Assembly (NCBI GenBank): GCA_038501785.1
Contig: JBAMJR010000524.1
Span: 1-64,000, forward strand
Direction of reading: 5' to 3'
DNA: 64,000 nt
Origin: Myoxocephalus aenaeus
Taxonomy: Eukaryota > Chordata > Actinopteri > Perciformes > Cottidae
The notes under the pieces were generated by a model. That model had not been told where the DNA came from and did not search any database. It saw nothing but the letters and a program-made list of their open reading frames with translations. A program made the translations under genes and the position numbers. Positions 59,454-64,000 of the stretch are shown here, piece by piece; the stretch's first letter is position 1, and each line of letters begins with the position of its first letter.

Positions 59454-61727
59454 CAGTATAAAACAGTTTTCGGTGTTTCGTCCCAGAAGACGAGACGCTA
59501 GAAGACTCTGATGGAAAGATTAAACTCCCAGAAGGTAGATTCCTCTCTGTGTGTTTTTGATATTAATCATAAGTCATATCGACCTATTTATTAATCATTT
59601 ATTATTTATTCGTGGCCCTGAGTTCACGTGTGAATAAATAATCGTACGTTTGACTCGTAGCTGAAGCCGACGAAGCTTCTGCTCCAGAAAACTCAGCCAG
59701 AGGTACGAGACGTCTGCATGGAGGCTTTTATTTTGTAGTTTGGTTTAACAGCTGATACGTTTAACTCTTATTGGATGAAATCCTGTTGTTGTGGCCTTGC
59801 AGACGCAAATAACACATTAAACGCTATGAAGTTATGAGTGGACGTGTGATGATGAAATATATTCTGTTTTATGGTTTTCATCACTTTAACGCCGGAGGAG
59901 GAAACGATTAGTTTGTTGATTAATAAAACTAATCATAAATTATGAATAAATCCATAACTGTTCTGGATGACGATTGAATGATATTGGCAATTTAGAACAA
60001 AGAAAATAATCAATGTGAAAACATCTCTAATCCTTAATATTAAACAATACATTTATTTAATTTTTTTAGTTAAAAAACAAATGTAAACATTGCATTACAC
60101 TTCATTAGTCTTCACATTGTTCCAGGGCGTTTCTCTGTCGCATCCCTTTCTAACCGCCTGAGTGGTTTTGTGTGATCTCGTTAACGGGTCGTGAACCTTT
60201 CCTTCGTTCGCTCCGCGGGTTTAAGCTCCGCCTCCAACCCGAACCTCGGACCGGCCCGTCGGAGGAGCCCGGCTCCGCTCCGCCCTCATGGAGGAGCTGA
60301 GGACGATCCACCACAAGATGGAGGCCAAGAGGATCGCCCGCATCGCCCTGGCCGAGATCAGGGCCTTCCTCGCCGAAGAAGAGGAGGAGAAGGAGAAGGC
60401 CTGGGCGACGAAGATGAAGACGCTAGAGGCTGCGCAGGAGCAGCTGAGGGAGGACAGGAGGAGGGAGGAGGAGAGGAAGGAGGAGGAGAAGGAAAGAATA
60501 GAGAAGGAGAAGGCTGAGAAGGAGAAGGCTGAGAAGGAAAGGATGGAGAAGGAAGCGAAGGAGAAGGCTGAGAAGGAAAGGATGGAAAAGGAAGCGAAGG
60601 AGAAGGCTGAGAAGGAAAGGATGGAAAAGGAAGCGAAGGAGAAGGCTGAGAAGGAAAGGATGGAAAAGGAAGCGAAGGAGAAGGCTGAGAAGGAAAAGAT
60701 GGAGAAGGCTGAAAAGGAAGCGAAGGAGAAGGCGGAGAAGGAAGCGAAGGAGAAGGCGGAGAAGGAAGCGAAGGAGAAGGCGGAAAAGGAAGCGAAGGAG
60801 AAGGCGGAGAAGGAAGCGAAGGAGAAGGCTGAAAAGGTAGAGAAGGAGAAGGCGGAGAAAGAGAAGGCGGAGAAGGAAAGGATGGAAAGGGAAGAGGAGA
60901 AAGAGAGATTGGCTAAAGAACGAGAAAGAGCCGAAAAGGAGAGGATGGAGAGAGAGAAGGAACAGTTAGAAAGGGAGAGATTTGAGAAAGAGAGGATCGT
61001 CAAAGAAAGAGCTGAAAAAGAAAGAATAGAGAGGGAACGCATCGCCAAAGAAAGAGCTGAAAAAGAAAGAATAGAGAGGGAACGCATCGCCAAAGAAAGA
61101 GCTGAAAAAGAAAGAATAGAGAGGGAACGCGTCGCCAAAGAAAGAGCTGAAAAAGAAAGAATAGAGAGGGAACGCATCGCCAAAGAAAGAGCTGAAAAAG
61201 AAAGAATAGAGAGGGAACGCGTCGCCAAAGAAAGAGCTGAAAAAGAAAGAATAGAGAGGGAACGCATCGCCAAAGAAAGAGAGAGAATTGCAAGGGAGAA
61301 GGTGAGGGTGGAGCGAGAGAGGGCTGAAAAGGAGAGGCAAGAGAAAGAACGAATGGCCAAGGAAAGAGCCGAAAAAGAAAGGATGGAGAGGGAACGCATC
61401 GCCAGGGAAAGGGCAAGAATTGCTCAGGAGAAGGAGAGATTGGAGAAGGTGAGGATGGAGAAGGAAAGGGTGGAACAGGTGAGGATGGAGAGAGAGAGGA
61501 TGGAGAGGCAGCGGCTCGACAGAGAGAAAACCGCCCGGGACAAGATGGCGGCCGAGCGGCTGGCGAAGGTCGAGGTGAGGAAACGAGAGCTCCCGGAGAG
61601 GAAGCCCAGCGCCTCGCAGGCGAAAGCTCCGGCGGCGGAGAAAGGCAACCGAACGAGTGCGTCAGCAGTCAGGAGGGAGAAGAGTGCGCTGCAGGAAAAG
61701 ATGGCCGCCGGCAGAAAGAAGAAGTGA
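46001..61727 (+). CDS. asph (aspartate beta-hydroxylase / junctate / junctin locus), 5' part
   Basis: Recognised by its exons: FTWFVVLALLGVWSSVAVVY transmembrane exon, the AKEFRMNFSEVLQ exon, the EF-like DTDGDGDFDVEDA exon, and the junctate-type end (SLEEVLNILAEEGSDWIYGF). Exons: 46001-46040 or the alternative first pair 48399-48576 + 48650-48733; then 50197-50601, 51680-51724, 54545-54613. After that comes either terminal exon 56355-56578 (junctate-like, 260 aa with the first start) or 57731-57775, 59487-59534, 59661-59702 and 60226-61727 (731 aa). Every junction is phase 1. The protein is a type II membrane protein of the ER/SR: short cytosolic N-terminus, one helix, luminal tail. Junctate and junctin act in SR/ER calcium release; full-length ASPH hydroxylates EGF domains. 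The hydroxylase exons are not in the window. Confidence 0.85.
46966..47029. repeat. (TA)n microsatellite
   Basis: About 60 bp of TA in the first asph intron. The remainder of 46041-47720 holds no gene that I can support. Confidence 0.95.
47724..47826. repeat. Alternating purine-pyrimidine tract (GT/GC mixture)
   Basis: An imperfect GTGTGC/GCGCGT/GCACGT tract of about 100 bp, strictly alternating purine and pyrimidine over most of its length and therefore prone to left-handed Z-DNA. It is followed 50 bp later by a (CA)n run. Confidence 0.85.
47873..47965. repeat. (CA)n microsatellite
   Basis: About 92 bp of uninterrupted CA, upstream of the alternative asph first exon. Confidence 0.97.
48399..48576 (+). 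CDS. asph alternative first exon (second promoter)
   Basis: The ATG opens MQRYRHYGTSSPAPVEELRA, then an acidic stretch with YTEEEVYGEEAEPLIQEEAE, ending G before GTAGGC (phase 1). It thus joins the same downstream exons as exon 1. Mammalian ASPH also uses a second promoter for muscle junctin/junctate forms; equivalence is inferred from position and phase, not from sequence. Confidence 0.6.
48650..48733 (+). CDS. asph alternative second exon
   Basis: Encodes GVKEEEKEEEEKASQTKEEV then QPAAQET, phase 1 on both sides. Two acceptors 3 bp apart are possible (48650 or 48653). The donor is G-GTAGGA. The preceding intron is only 73 bp. A TGG-rich minisatellite starts right after the donor. Confidence 0.55.
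48760..49430. repeat. GGTTTGGCATGGTTAGGTTG minisatellite
   Basis: Units of 11-24 bp built from GGTTTGG, CATGG, TTAGG and TTGACAT repeat for 670 bp in an asph intron. Minus-strand frames through it (MPNHVNLTKPN-type) are artefacts. The plus strand is rich in GG pairs with almost no C. Confidence 0.93.
50037..50118. repeat. 82-bp perfect palindrome
   Basis: Arms of 40 bp (50037-50076 and 50079-50118) are exactly complementary around a 2-bp TG centre. The arm includes CTGAGACGCGATTGGCTCGT. It lies 78 bp upstream of the transmembrane-exon acceptor. Confidence 0.97.
50197..50601 (+). CDS. asph transmembrane exon with Gly/Ala repeat
   Basis: 405 bp, phase 1-1, acceptor TTCCTCAG, donor G-GTGAGT. 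In the frame set by exon 1 it reads GKTPTEGKNGKKTERGA, then about 80 residues of Gly/Ala from a GGAGCA repeat, then SKYSMFTWF, the membrane helix and YFDIVDYDSVV. The helix and the FDxVDY motif just after it are diagnostic of ASPH/junctin. The Gly/Ala tract replaces the Gly/Ser-rich linker of mammals. Confidence 0.88.
50240..50492 (+). repeat. Coding (GGAGCA/GGAGGA)n repeat
   Basis: An imperfect trinucleotide and hexanucleotide array inside the transmembrane exon. It reads Gly/Ala in the coding frame and would read Glu/Gln or Arg/Ser in the others. Length polymorphism is likely. Confidence 0.9.
50857..51431. repeat. TTTAACGTGTG minisatellite
   Basis: Units of 11 bp (TTTAACGTGTG) and 15 bp (with an extra TGTG) alternate for about 570 bp. 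The first few units read TTTAATGTGTG or TTTAACATT. It directly follows (CA)n-type runs at 50610-50830. Confidence 0.95.
51680..51724 (+). CDS. asph small exon (AKEFRMNFSEVLQ)
   Basis: 45 bp, phase 1-1, with acceptor TGCATGCAG and donor G-GTACGG. It matches the alternative junctin/junctate luminal exon of mammalian ASPH in sequence and size. Confidence 0.85.
52076..52126. repeat. (GT)n(AT)n microsatellite
   Basis: A GT run followed by a short TA run in an asph intron. Confidence 0.9.
52335..53818 (-). mobile_element. L2-like LINE, antisense, 5' truncated
   Basis: On the minus strand it runs from the end of the RT domain through the 3' UTR to the complete TGAATTGAAATTGAATTGAA tail at 52335. 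It is about 90 percent like the copy at 4870-6327 by eye. It is inserted antisense in the asph intron between 51724 and 54545. Confidence 0.88.
53135..53815 (-). pseudogene. LINE reverse transcriptase C-terminal fragment
   Basis: An open segment of about 227 codons reading LRNQLSDDMVSLDGIALAST, then NAAARVLTRTRKRDHITPVL and LPLSVRGADTVTSFKSRLKT. This is the C-terminal region of the L2-like ORF2, with the natural stop. The catalytic YADD block is missing because of 5' truncation. Confidence 0.85.
53820..54544. other. asph intron, nothing recognised
   Basis: Unique-looking AT-rich sequence with no repeats or open frames of note, ending in the CT-rich acceptor of the EF-like exon. Confidence 0.5.
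54545..54613 (+). CDS. asph EF-hand-like exon with GC donor
   Basis: 69 bp, phase 1-1, encoding KLTAYDTDGDGDFDVEDAKV then LL. The loop has Asp at positions 1, 3, 5, 7 and 9 and Gly at 6, fitting the calcium-binding EF-like loop of ASPH/junctate. The donor reads G-GCAAGT, a GC-AG intron; no GT in phase is available nearby. Confidence 0.88.
54800..55180. repeat. Hairpin repeat, two tandem copies
   Basis: Each copy contains GCAAGTCAAGAAACTCCGTT and, about 25 bp later, its inverse AGAGTTTCTTGACTTGC, flanked by TAGCTAGCTACCTAGCTTAG-type boxes. Copy 1 is at about 54805-54918 and copy 2 at about 55003-55135, joined by AAACAAGATGGCGGTCC. A third copy is at 57290-57400. Confidence 0.8.
55800..56352. 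repeat. 550-bp polypyrimidine tract (CT-rich)
   Basis: Nearly all C and T on the plus strand, built of TCCTTCC and CTCTCTCC units, running right up to the acceptor of the junctate-type terminal exon. Mirror-symmetric segments could form triplex DNA. Confidence 0.85.
56355..56578 (+). CDS. asph junctate-type terminal exon
   Basis: Acceptor CTCGTCAG after a 570-bp pyrimidine-rich tract. Encodes LTKDGGGSANAESLEEVLNI, then LAEEGSDWIYGFFTFLYDVV, an acidic tail (GEEGKEEEEGKEEEEGK) and PLDLQNQ-stop. This matches the alternative C-terminus of mammalian junctate, which lacks the hydroxylase. The acidic tail is a plausible low-affinity calcium-binding region. Confidence 0.85.
57123..57128 (+). promoter_or_regulatory. 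Polyadenylation signal for the junctate-type transcript
   Basis: AATAAA 545 bp downstream of the TAG at 56578, giving a 3' UTR of about 0.56 kb. Confidence 0.5.
57290..57440. repeat. Hairpin repeat, third copy
   Basis: Shares the CAAGTCAAGAAACT / AGTTTCTTGACTTG stem, the flanking AGCTAAGCTAGCTAGG box and the AACAAGATGGCGGCCC tail with the pair at 54800-55180. It sits just after the junctate-type polyadenylation signal. Confidence 0.75.
57731..57775 (+). CDS. asph small exon (EKKSKALKRERLRK)
   Basis: 45 bp, phase 1-1. Acceptor TTCTGCTCAG and donor G-GTAGAG are good. The peptide is strongly basic. Size and phase match the small luminal exons of this gene. Confidence 0.65.
57781..57934. repeat. 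(GT)n tract with GCAC/GCAT interruptions
   Basis: GT dinucleotides with periodic CA or CAC steps for about 150 bp, between two asph exons or candidate exons. Confidence 0.95.
57950..57985 (+). CDS. Candidate asph small exon (ADNLRTSEGQSE)
   Basis: Starts after CGCTAACAG and reads ADNLRTSEGQSE in the phase-1 frame. It could end at a weak donor G-GTGCTG (36 bp) or run on to a stop at 58009-58011 as an alternative end. The acceptor follows a (GT)n tract, which lacks a normal pyrimidine tract. Confidence 0.3.
58112..58207 (+). CDS. Candidate asph lysine-rich exon
   Basis: After a (GTT)n run and CAG, the phase-1 frame reads TLFNPLKPKSPKPQKRIAKA and more, with a possible donor GTAATT at 58208 (96 bp, phase 1-1). 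Otherwise it stops at 58260. A Lys/Pro-rich luminal segment would suit junctin, but there is no independent support. Confidence 0.3.
58573..58632. repeat. (TA)n microsatellite
   Basis: About 58 bp of TA dinucleotides. Confidence 0.95.
58861..58939. repeat. (GT)n microsatellite
   Basis: About 78 bp of uninterrupted GT. Confidence 0.97.
59407..59451. repeat. (GAT)n microsatellite
   Basis: Fifteen GAT units, 35 bp before an asph small exon. Confidence 0.95.
59487..59534 (+). CDS. asph small exon (EDETLEDSDGKIKLPE)
   Basis: 48 bp, phase 1-1, acceptor TCGTCCCAG and donor G-GTAGAT. Acidic peptide. A (GAT)n microsatellite lies just upstream at 59407-59451. Confidence 0.65.
59661..59702 (+). CDS. 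asph small exon (AEADEASAPENSAR)
   Basis: 42 bp, phase 1-1, acceptor GACTCGTAG and donor AGAG-GTACGA. It is an acidic, low-complexity peptide like other luminal exons of the gene. Confidence 0.65.
60226..61727 (+). CDS. asph long K/E/R-rich terminal exon (junctin-like tail)
   Basis: Acceptor GGGTTTAAG; 1502 bp read in phase 1 to TGA at 61725-61727. It starts PPPTRTSDRPVGGARLRSAL, then MEELRTIHHKMEAKRIARIA, then about 360 residues of charged repeats: EKAEKERMEKEAK units, and six copies of a 15-residue unit (AKERAEKERIERERI). It ends EKMAAGRKKK. Alternating E with K/R suggests a long single alpha helix; mammalian junctin has a shorter KEKE-rich luminal tail that binds calsequestrin and triadin. 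If an upstream exon is not used, a separate protein starting at 60288 is possible. An AATAAA follows 63 bp after the stop. Confidence 0.7.
60480..61270 (+). repeat. Coding tandem repeats in the K/E/R-rich exon
   Basis: Two in-frame arrays: first a 45-bp unit (AAGGAAGCGAAGGAGAAGGC etc.) and its 21-bp half units at 60535-60840, then six nearly identical 45-bp units (about 61003-61270). Both arrays keep the reading frame. Long minus-strand frames over the same stretch are shadows. Confidence 0.9.
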
Positions 61728-61789
61728 CCCTCTGGAGATCAGTTACTCGTAGAAGAACGGGGAAATAATGAGATCTTAGAGGACGAGTT

Positions 61790-61795
61790 AATAAA
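61790..61795 (+). promoter_or_regulatory. Polyadenylation signal after the K/E/R-rich exon
   Basis: AATAAA 63 bp downstream of the stop at 61727, supporting this exon as a real transcript end. Confidence 0.6.
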
Positions 61796-61799
61796 ACAG

Positions 61800-62520
61800 T
61801 TTTTCTTGCTTTTATCACGTAAAGTTTTCTTTTTGTTGGAAAAAACGTCTAAATAATCTCTTTTAACGTTAAATCCAATTAATCACTTTCTTCAAATTGA
61901 GATTTTAGTTTTTTCTCCAGGGTAAAATGTGGAAAGAAATCTTTAATAGTCCTGAACTGTGTTGGTCAGGTGGGACGTGTTTAAAAGGTTTAATATTCTT
62001 TTAAAACACTTTAAAACCATCAACGTAACTGTTGATGTTTTTTAAGTGATGACTTTTATTTTGGTAAATCTGAGAGCAAGAAGAAGTTCCTGTTGGGAAT
62101 GAATGCAGATTTAATATAAAGTCTGCCGGTACATTTACTTACTTTACTTCGGCGGGACGGAAGATATGAAGCTGAAATTCAAATAATGCAGAAATGTCCT
62201 TTTTTATATCGTGTAAAGACTTAAATAACGAGTCTGTGAAGGTGAATAAAGTGGTGACGGTGTCGTCTTACACGAGGCAGGAAGAGTTCTGGTGTCAGTT
62301 GTTTGTAGCGTTGTGTTTTCTTTTATGTTTGTTGGATATGATCGTTCCTCTTCCACAGGAAGGTTTGACCCCTCTGACCTCTGGCTGGTGAAGGTCTGGG
62401 CTGTGGTGGAATAGTCCTTTTTGGTGAGGAACCTTCCTAACTGAGTGAAATGACCTGAAGTACCTAAGTGTCCGCCATGATAAGTGCTGGTCAAATTCTC
62501 TAAACGCAAAGGAAAGGAGC
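61800..62520. other. Downstream of the K/E/R-rich exon, nothing recognised
   Basis: AT-rich sequence without convincing exons. It lies past the AATAAA at 61790. Confidence 0.5.
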
Positions 62521-62522
62521 TT

Positions 62523-63275
62523 CAATGCTTCCTTACTTATCTCCTTTAGCATAGGAAACACTGGACCTTCCTAATTTAGCGCCTTTAGCATAGGAATCAC
62601 TGGACCTTCCTTAATTATCTCCTTTAGCATAGGAATCACTGGACCTTCCTTAATTATCTCCTTTAGCATAGGAATCACTGGACCTTCCTTACTTATCTCC
62701 TTTAGCATAGGAATCACTGGACCTTCCTTAATTATCTCCTTTAGCATAGGAATCACTGGACCTTCCTTACTTAGCGCCTTTAGCATAGGAATCACTGGAC
62801 CTTCCTTACTTAGCGCCTTTAGCATAGGAATCACTGGACCTTCCTTACTTAGCGCCTTTAGCATAGGAATCACTGGACCTTCCTTACTTATCTCCTTTAG
62901 CATAGGAATCACTGGACCTTCCTTAATTATCTCCTTTAGCATAGGAATCACTGGACCTTCCTTACTTATCTCCTTTAGCATAGGAATCACTGGACCTTCC
63001 TTAATTATCTCCTTTAGCATAGGAATCACTGGACCTTCCTTACTTAGCGCCTTTAGCATAGGAATCACTGGACCTTCCTTACTTAGCGCCTTTAGCATAG
63101 GAAACACTGGACCTTCCTAATTTAGCTCCTTTAGCATAGGAAACACTGGACCTTCCTTACTTAGCGCCTTTAGCATAGGAAACACTGGACCTTCCTAATT
63201 TAGCGCCTTTAGCATAGGAATCACTGGACCTTCCTAATTTAGCTCCTTTAGCATAGGAAACACTGGACCTTGCTT
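62523..63275. repeat. 42-bp minisatellite, about 17 copies
   Basis: Unit contains CTTTAGCATAGGAATCACTG then GACCTTCCTTA and a variable part (ATTATCTC, CTTATCTC or CTTAGCGC). Because 42 is divisible by 3, the minus strand stays open for 178 codons (MLKEISKEGPVIP repeats). This is a repeat artefact. Confidence 0.95.
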
Positions 63276-63329
63276 TACGAAAGGAAAGGAGATAATCCCG
63301 ACCCACAATTCCTTGCGGCGGCAACATTT

Positions 63330-63463
63330 TAAATGAACAATTTCCCCTCTGTGGGATTAATAAAGGATTATAAAAAAGAATGTGCATCTCGCCCCTCGCG
63401 CCCCACCTGTAATACCTCTGCGCCCCACCAGAGGGTCGCGCCCCACAGTTTGAGAGCCACTGG
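63330..63463. mobile_element. LINE/SINE-like tail and hAT-end fragment
   Basis: AATTTCCCCTCTGTGGGATT then AATAAAGGATTA (63340-63370) is a typical teleost retroposon tail; a related one is at 24075-24105. Directly after it, CCCCACAGTTTGAGAGCCACTG (63440-63463 region) resembles the end of a common hAT element. Neither partner end is seen. Confidence 0.4.
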
Positions 63464-63578
63464 TTTAGGGTTAGACGTTAGGAGGTAATTTTGACTATTC
63501 GACTGCAGCCCTGATGCCATTAAGTTACTGAGGAGCTGTACTAACTGGTGTTAACTCGTCTGTTCGGTCTCTTTCCAG

Positions 63579-63610
63579 ACGACTTGCTCTCAGAAAACAG
63601 AACTCTGTAA
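63579..63610 (+). CDS. Candidate alternative asph terminal exon
   Basis: After CTCTTTCCAG the phase-1 frame reads DLLSENRTL then stop at 63608-63610. AATAAA lies at 63717-63722. The acceptor and signal are good, but no upstream partner is proven. It could be the end of a further asph isoform or part of an unrelated 3' UTR. Confidence 0.35.
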
Positions 63611-63910
63611 TCGTCATAGCAACAGTTTCTGATGCATTGGTCATCAGTTATTCAACATTTTGAAGCTCTGAGTTTTTTTTTTCTTCTCCTTCAACAATGT
63701 GGGGAAATCTTTGATGAATAAAATCTTTGGTTTTCAAATTGAGAAACGTTTGGTCTTCCTTGTGAAATGCGACGGAGGCCGACTGTGTGAACCTCTTTTA
63801 AAGAAGGAGAGAACATTGTTCTCCTCCTCTTCCTCCTCTTCCTCAACGCTATCTCGCTCCTCCACGGCTTCCTGCTCTCCTCCGGAAGACAAATATGAAG
63901 TCAAACTCTT

Positions 63911-63916
<6 letters not shown>

Positions 63917-63958
<42 letters not shown>
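63917..63958. repeat. (AC)n microsatellite
   Basis: A pure AC run near the right edge of the window. Confidence 0.95.
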
Positions 63959-63962
<4 letters not shown>

Positions 63963-64000
63963 CATTTAAGGACACCTACACAAAAGTCTTATCTCTCTCA

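Noticed and set aside
60221..61416. Minus-strand ORFs of 124-392 codons rich in Ser/Phe/Leu
   Set aside because: They are complements of the K/E/R-rich asph exon, whose plus frame has a splice acceptor, matching phase and a polyadenylation signal.
62571..63107. Minus-strand ORF of 178 codons with MLKEISKEGPVIP repeats
   Set aside because: It is a 42-bp minisatellite read in a multiple-of-three unit; there is no other support.
62523..63275. CRISPR-like array of direct repeats
   Set aside because: Repeats are contiguous with no unique spacers, the genome is a vertebrate, and no cas genes exist.

Overview
This window looks like teleost fish nuclear DNA. It has spliced vertebrate genes (GT-AG introns, AATAAA signals), an NLR of the fish-expanded FISNA-NACHT-LRR type, L2-like and L1-like LINE fragments, Tc1-like and hAT DNA transposons, and very abundant (CA)n, (TA)n and minisatellite DNA. 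I cannot name the species. There are no bacterial features, no CRISPR array and no operons.

Layout. 1-3.5 kb: a TA-rich minisatellite; a compact three-exon gene for a small secreted or GPI-anchored protein (883-1341); and a 1.8-kb 14-bp minisatellite that is open in all three forward frames but is not a gene. 3.6-13.3 kb: transposon graveyard with an internally deleted L2-like LINE (+), a tRNA-derived fragment, a hAT element with a perfect 8-bp target duplication (6751-7798), and a broken L1-like LINE (-) with another element inserted in its endonuclease. 13.3-43.2 kb, minus strand: one NLR gene. Its two tandem N-terminal exons (about 40 kb), a 1.8-kb FISNA-NACHT exon (33.7-35.5 kb) and six LRR exons (31.5 to 15.5 kb) are all open. 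Every LRR junction is phase 2. The LRR part has grown by tandem duplication of exon-plus-intron units, and its introns hold two full-length Tc1-like elements with intact transposase frames, a 1.9-kb foldback element with a 6-bp target duplication, and minisatellites.

43.3-45.9 kb: a hAT element, repeat fragments and a long (TA)n tract. 46-63.7 kb, plus strand: the 5' part of asph (aspartate beta-hydroxylase / junctate / junctin locus), recognised from its transmembrane exon, EF-hand-like exon and junctate-type terminal exon. It shows two alternative first exons, strictly phase-1 small exons, a GC-AG intron after the EF exon, a junctate terminal exon ending at 56578 and a very long K/E/R-rich terminal exon ending at 61727. 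The catalytic hydroxylase exons are not seen and would lie beyond 64 kb. Introns carry an 82-bp perfect palindrome, an antisense L2 copy, hairpin repeats and several minisatellites.

Functionally the two main genes are unrelated: a candidate innate-immune sensor and an ER/SR calcium-handling locus. I see no evidence of a new multi-gene system. The most notable things are the NLR exon amplification, the asph alternative-end architecture, two apparently intact transposases, and two cases where an empty-site paralogue in the same window defines a transposon insertion to the base.
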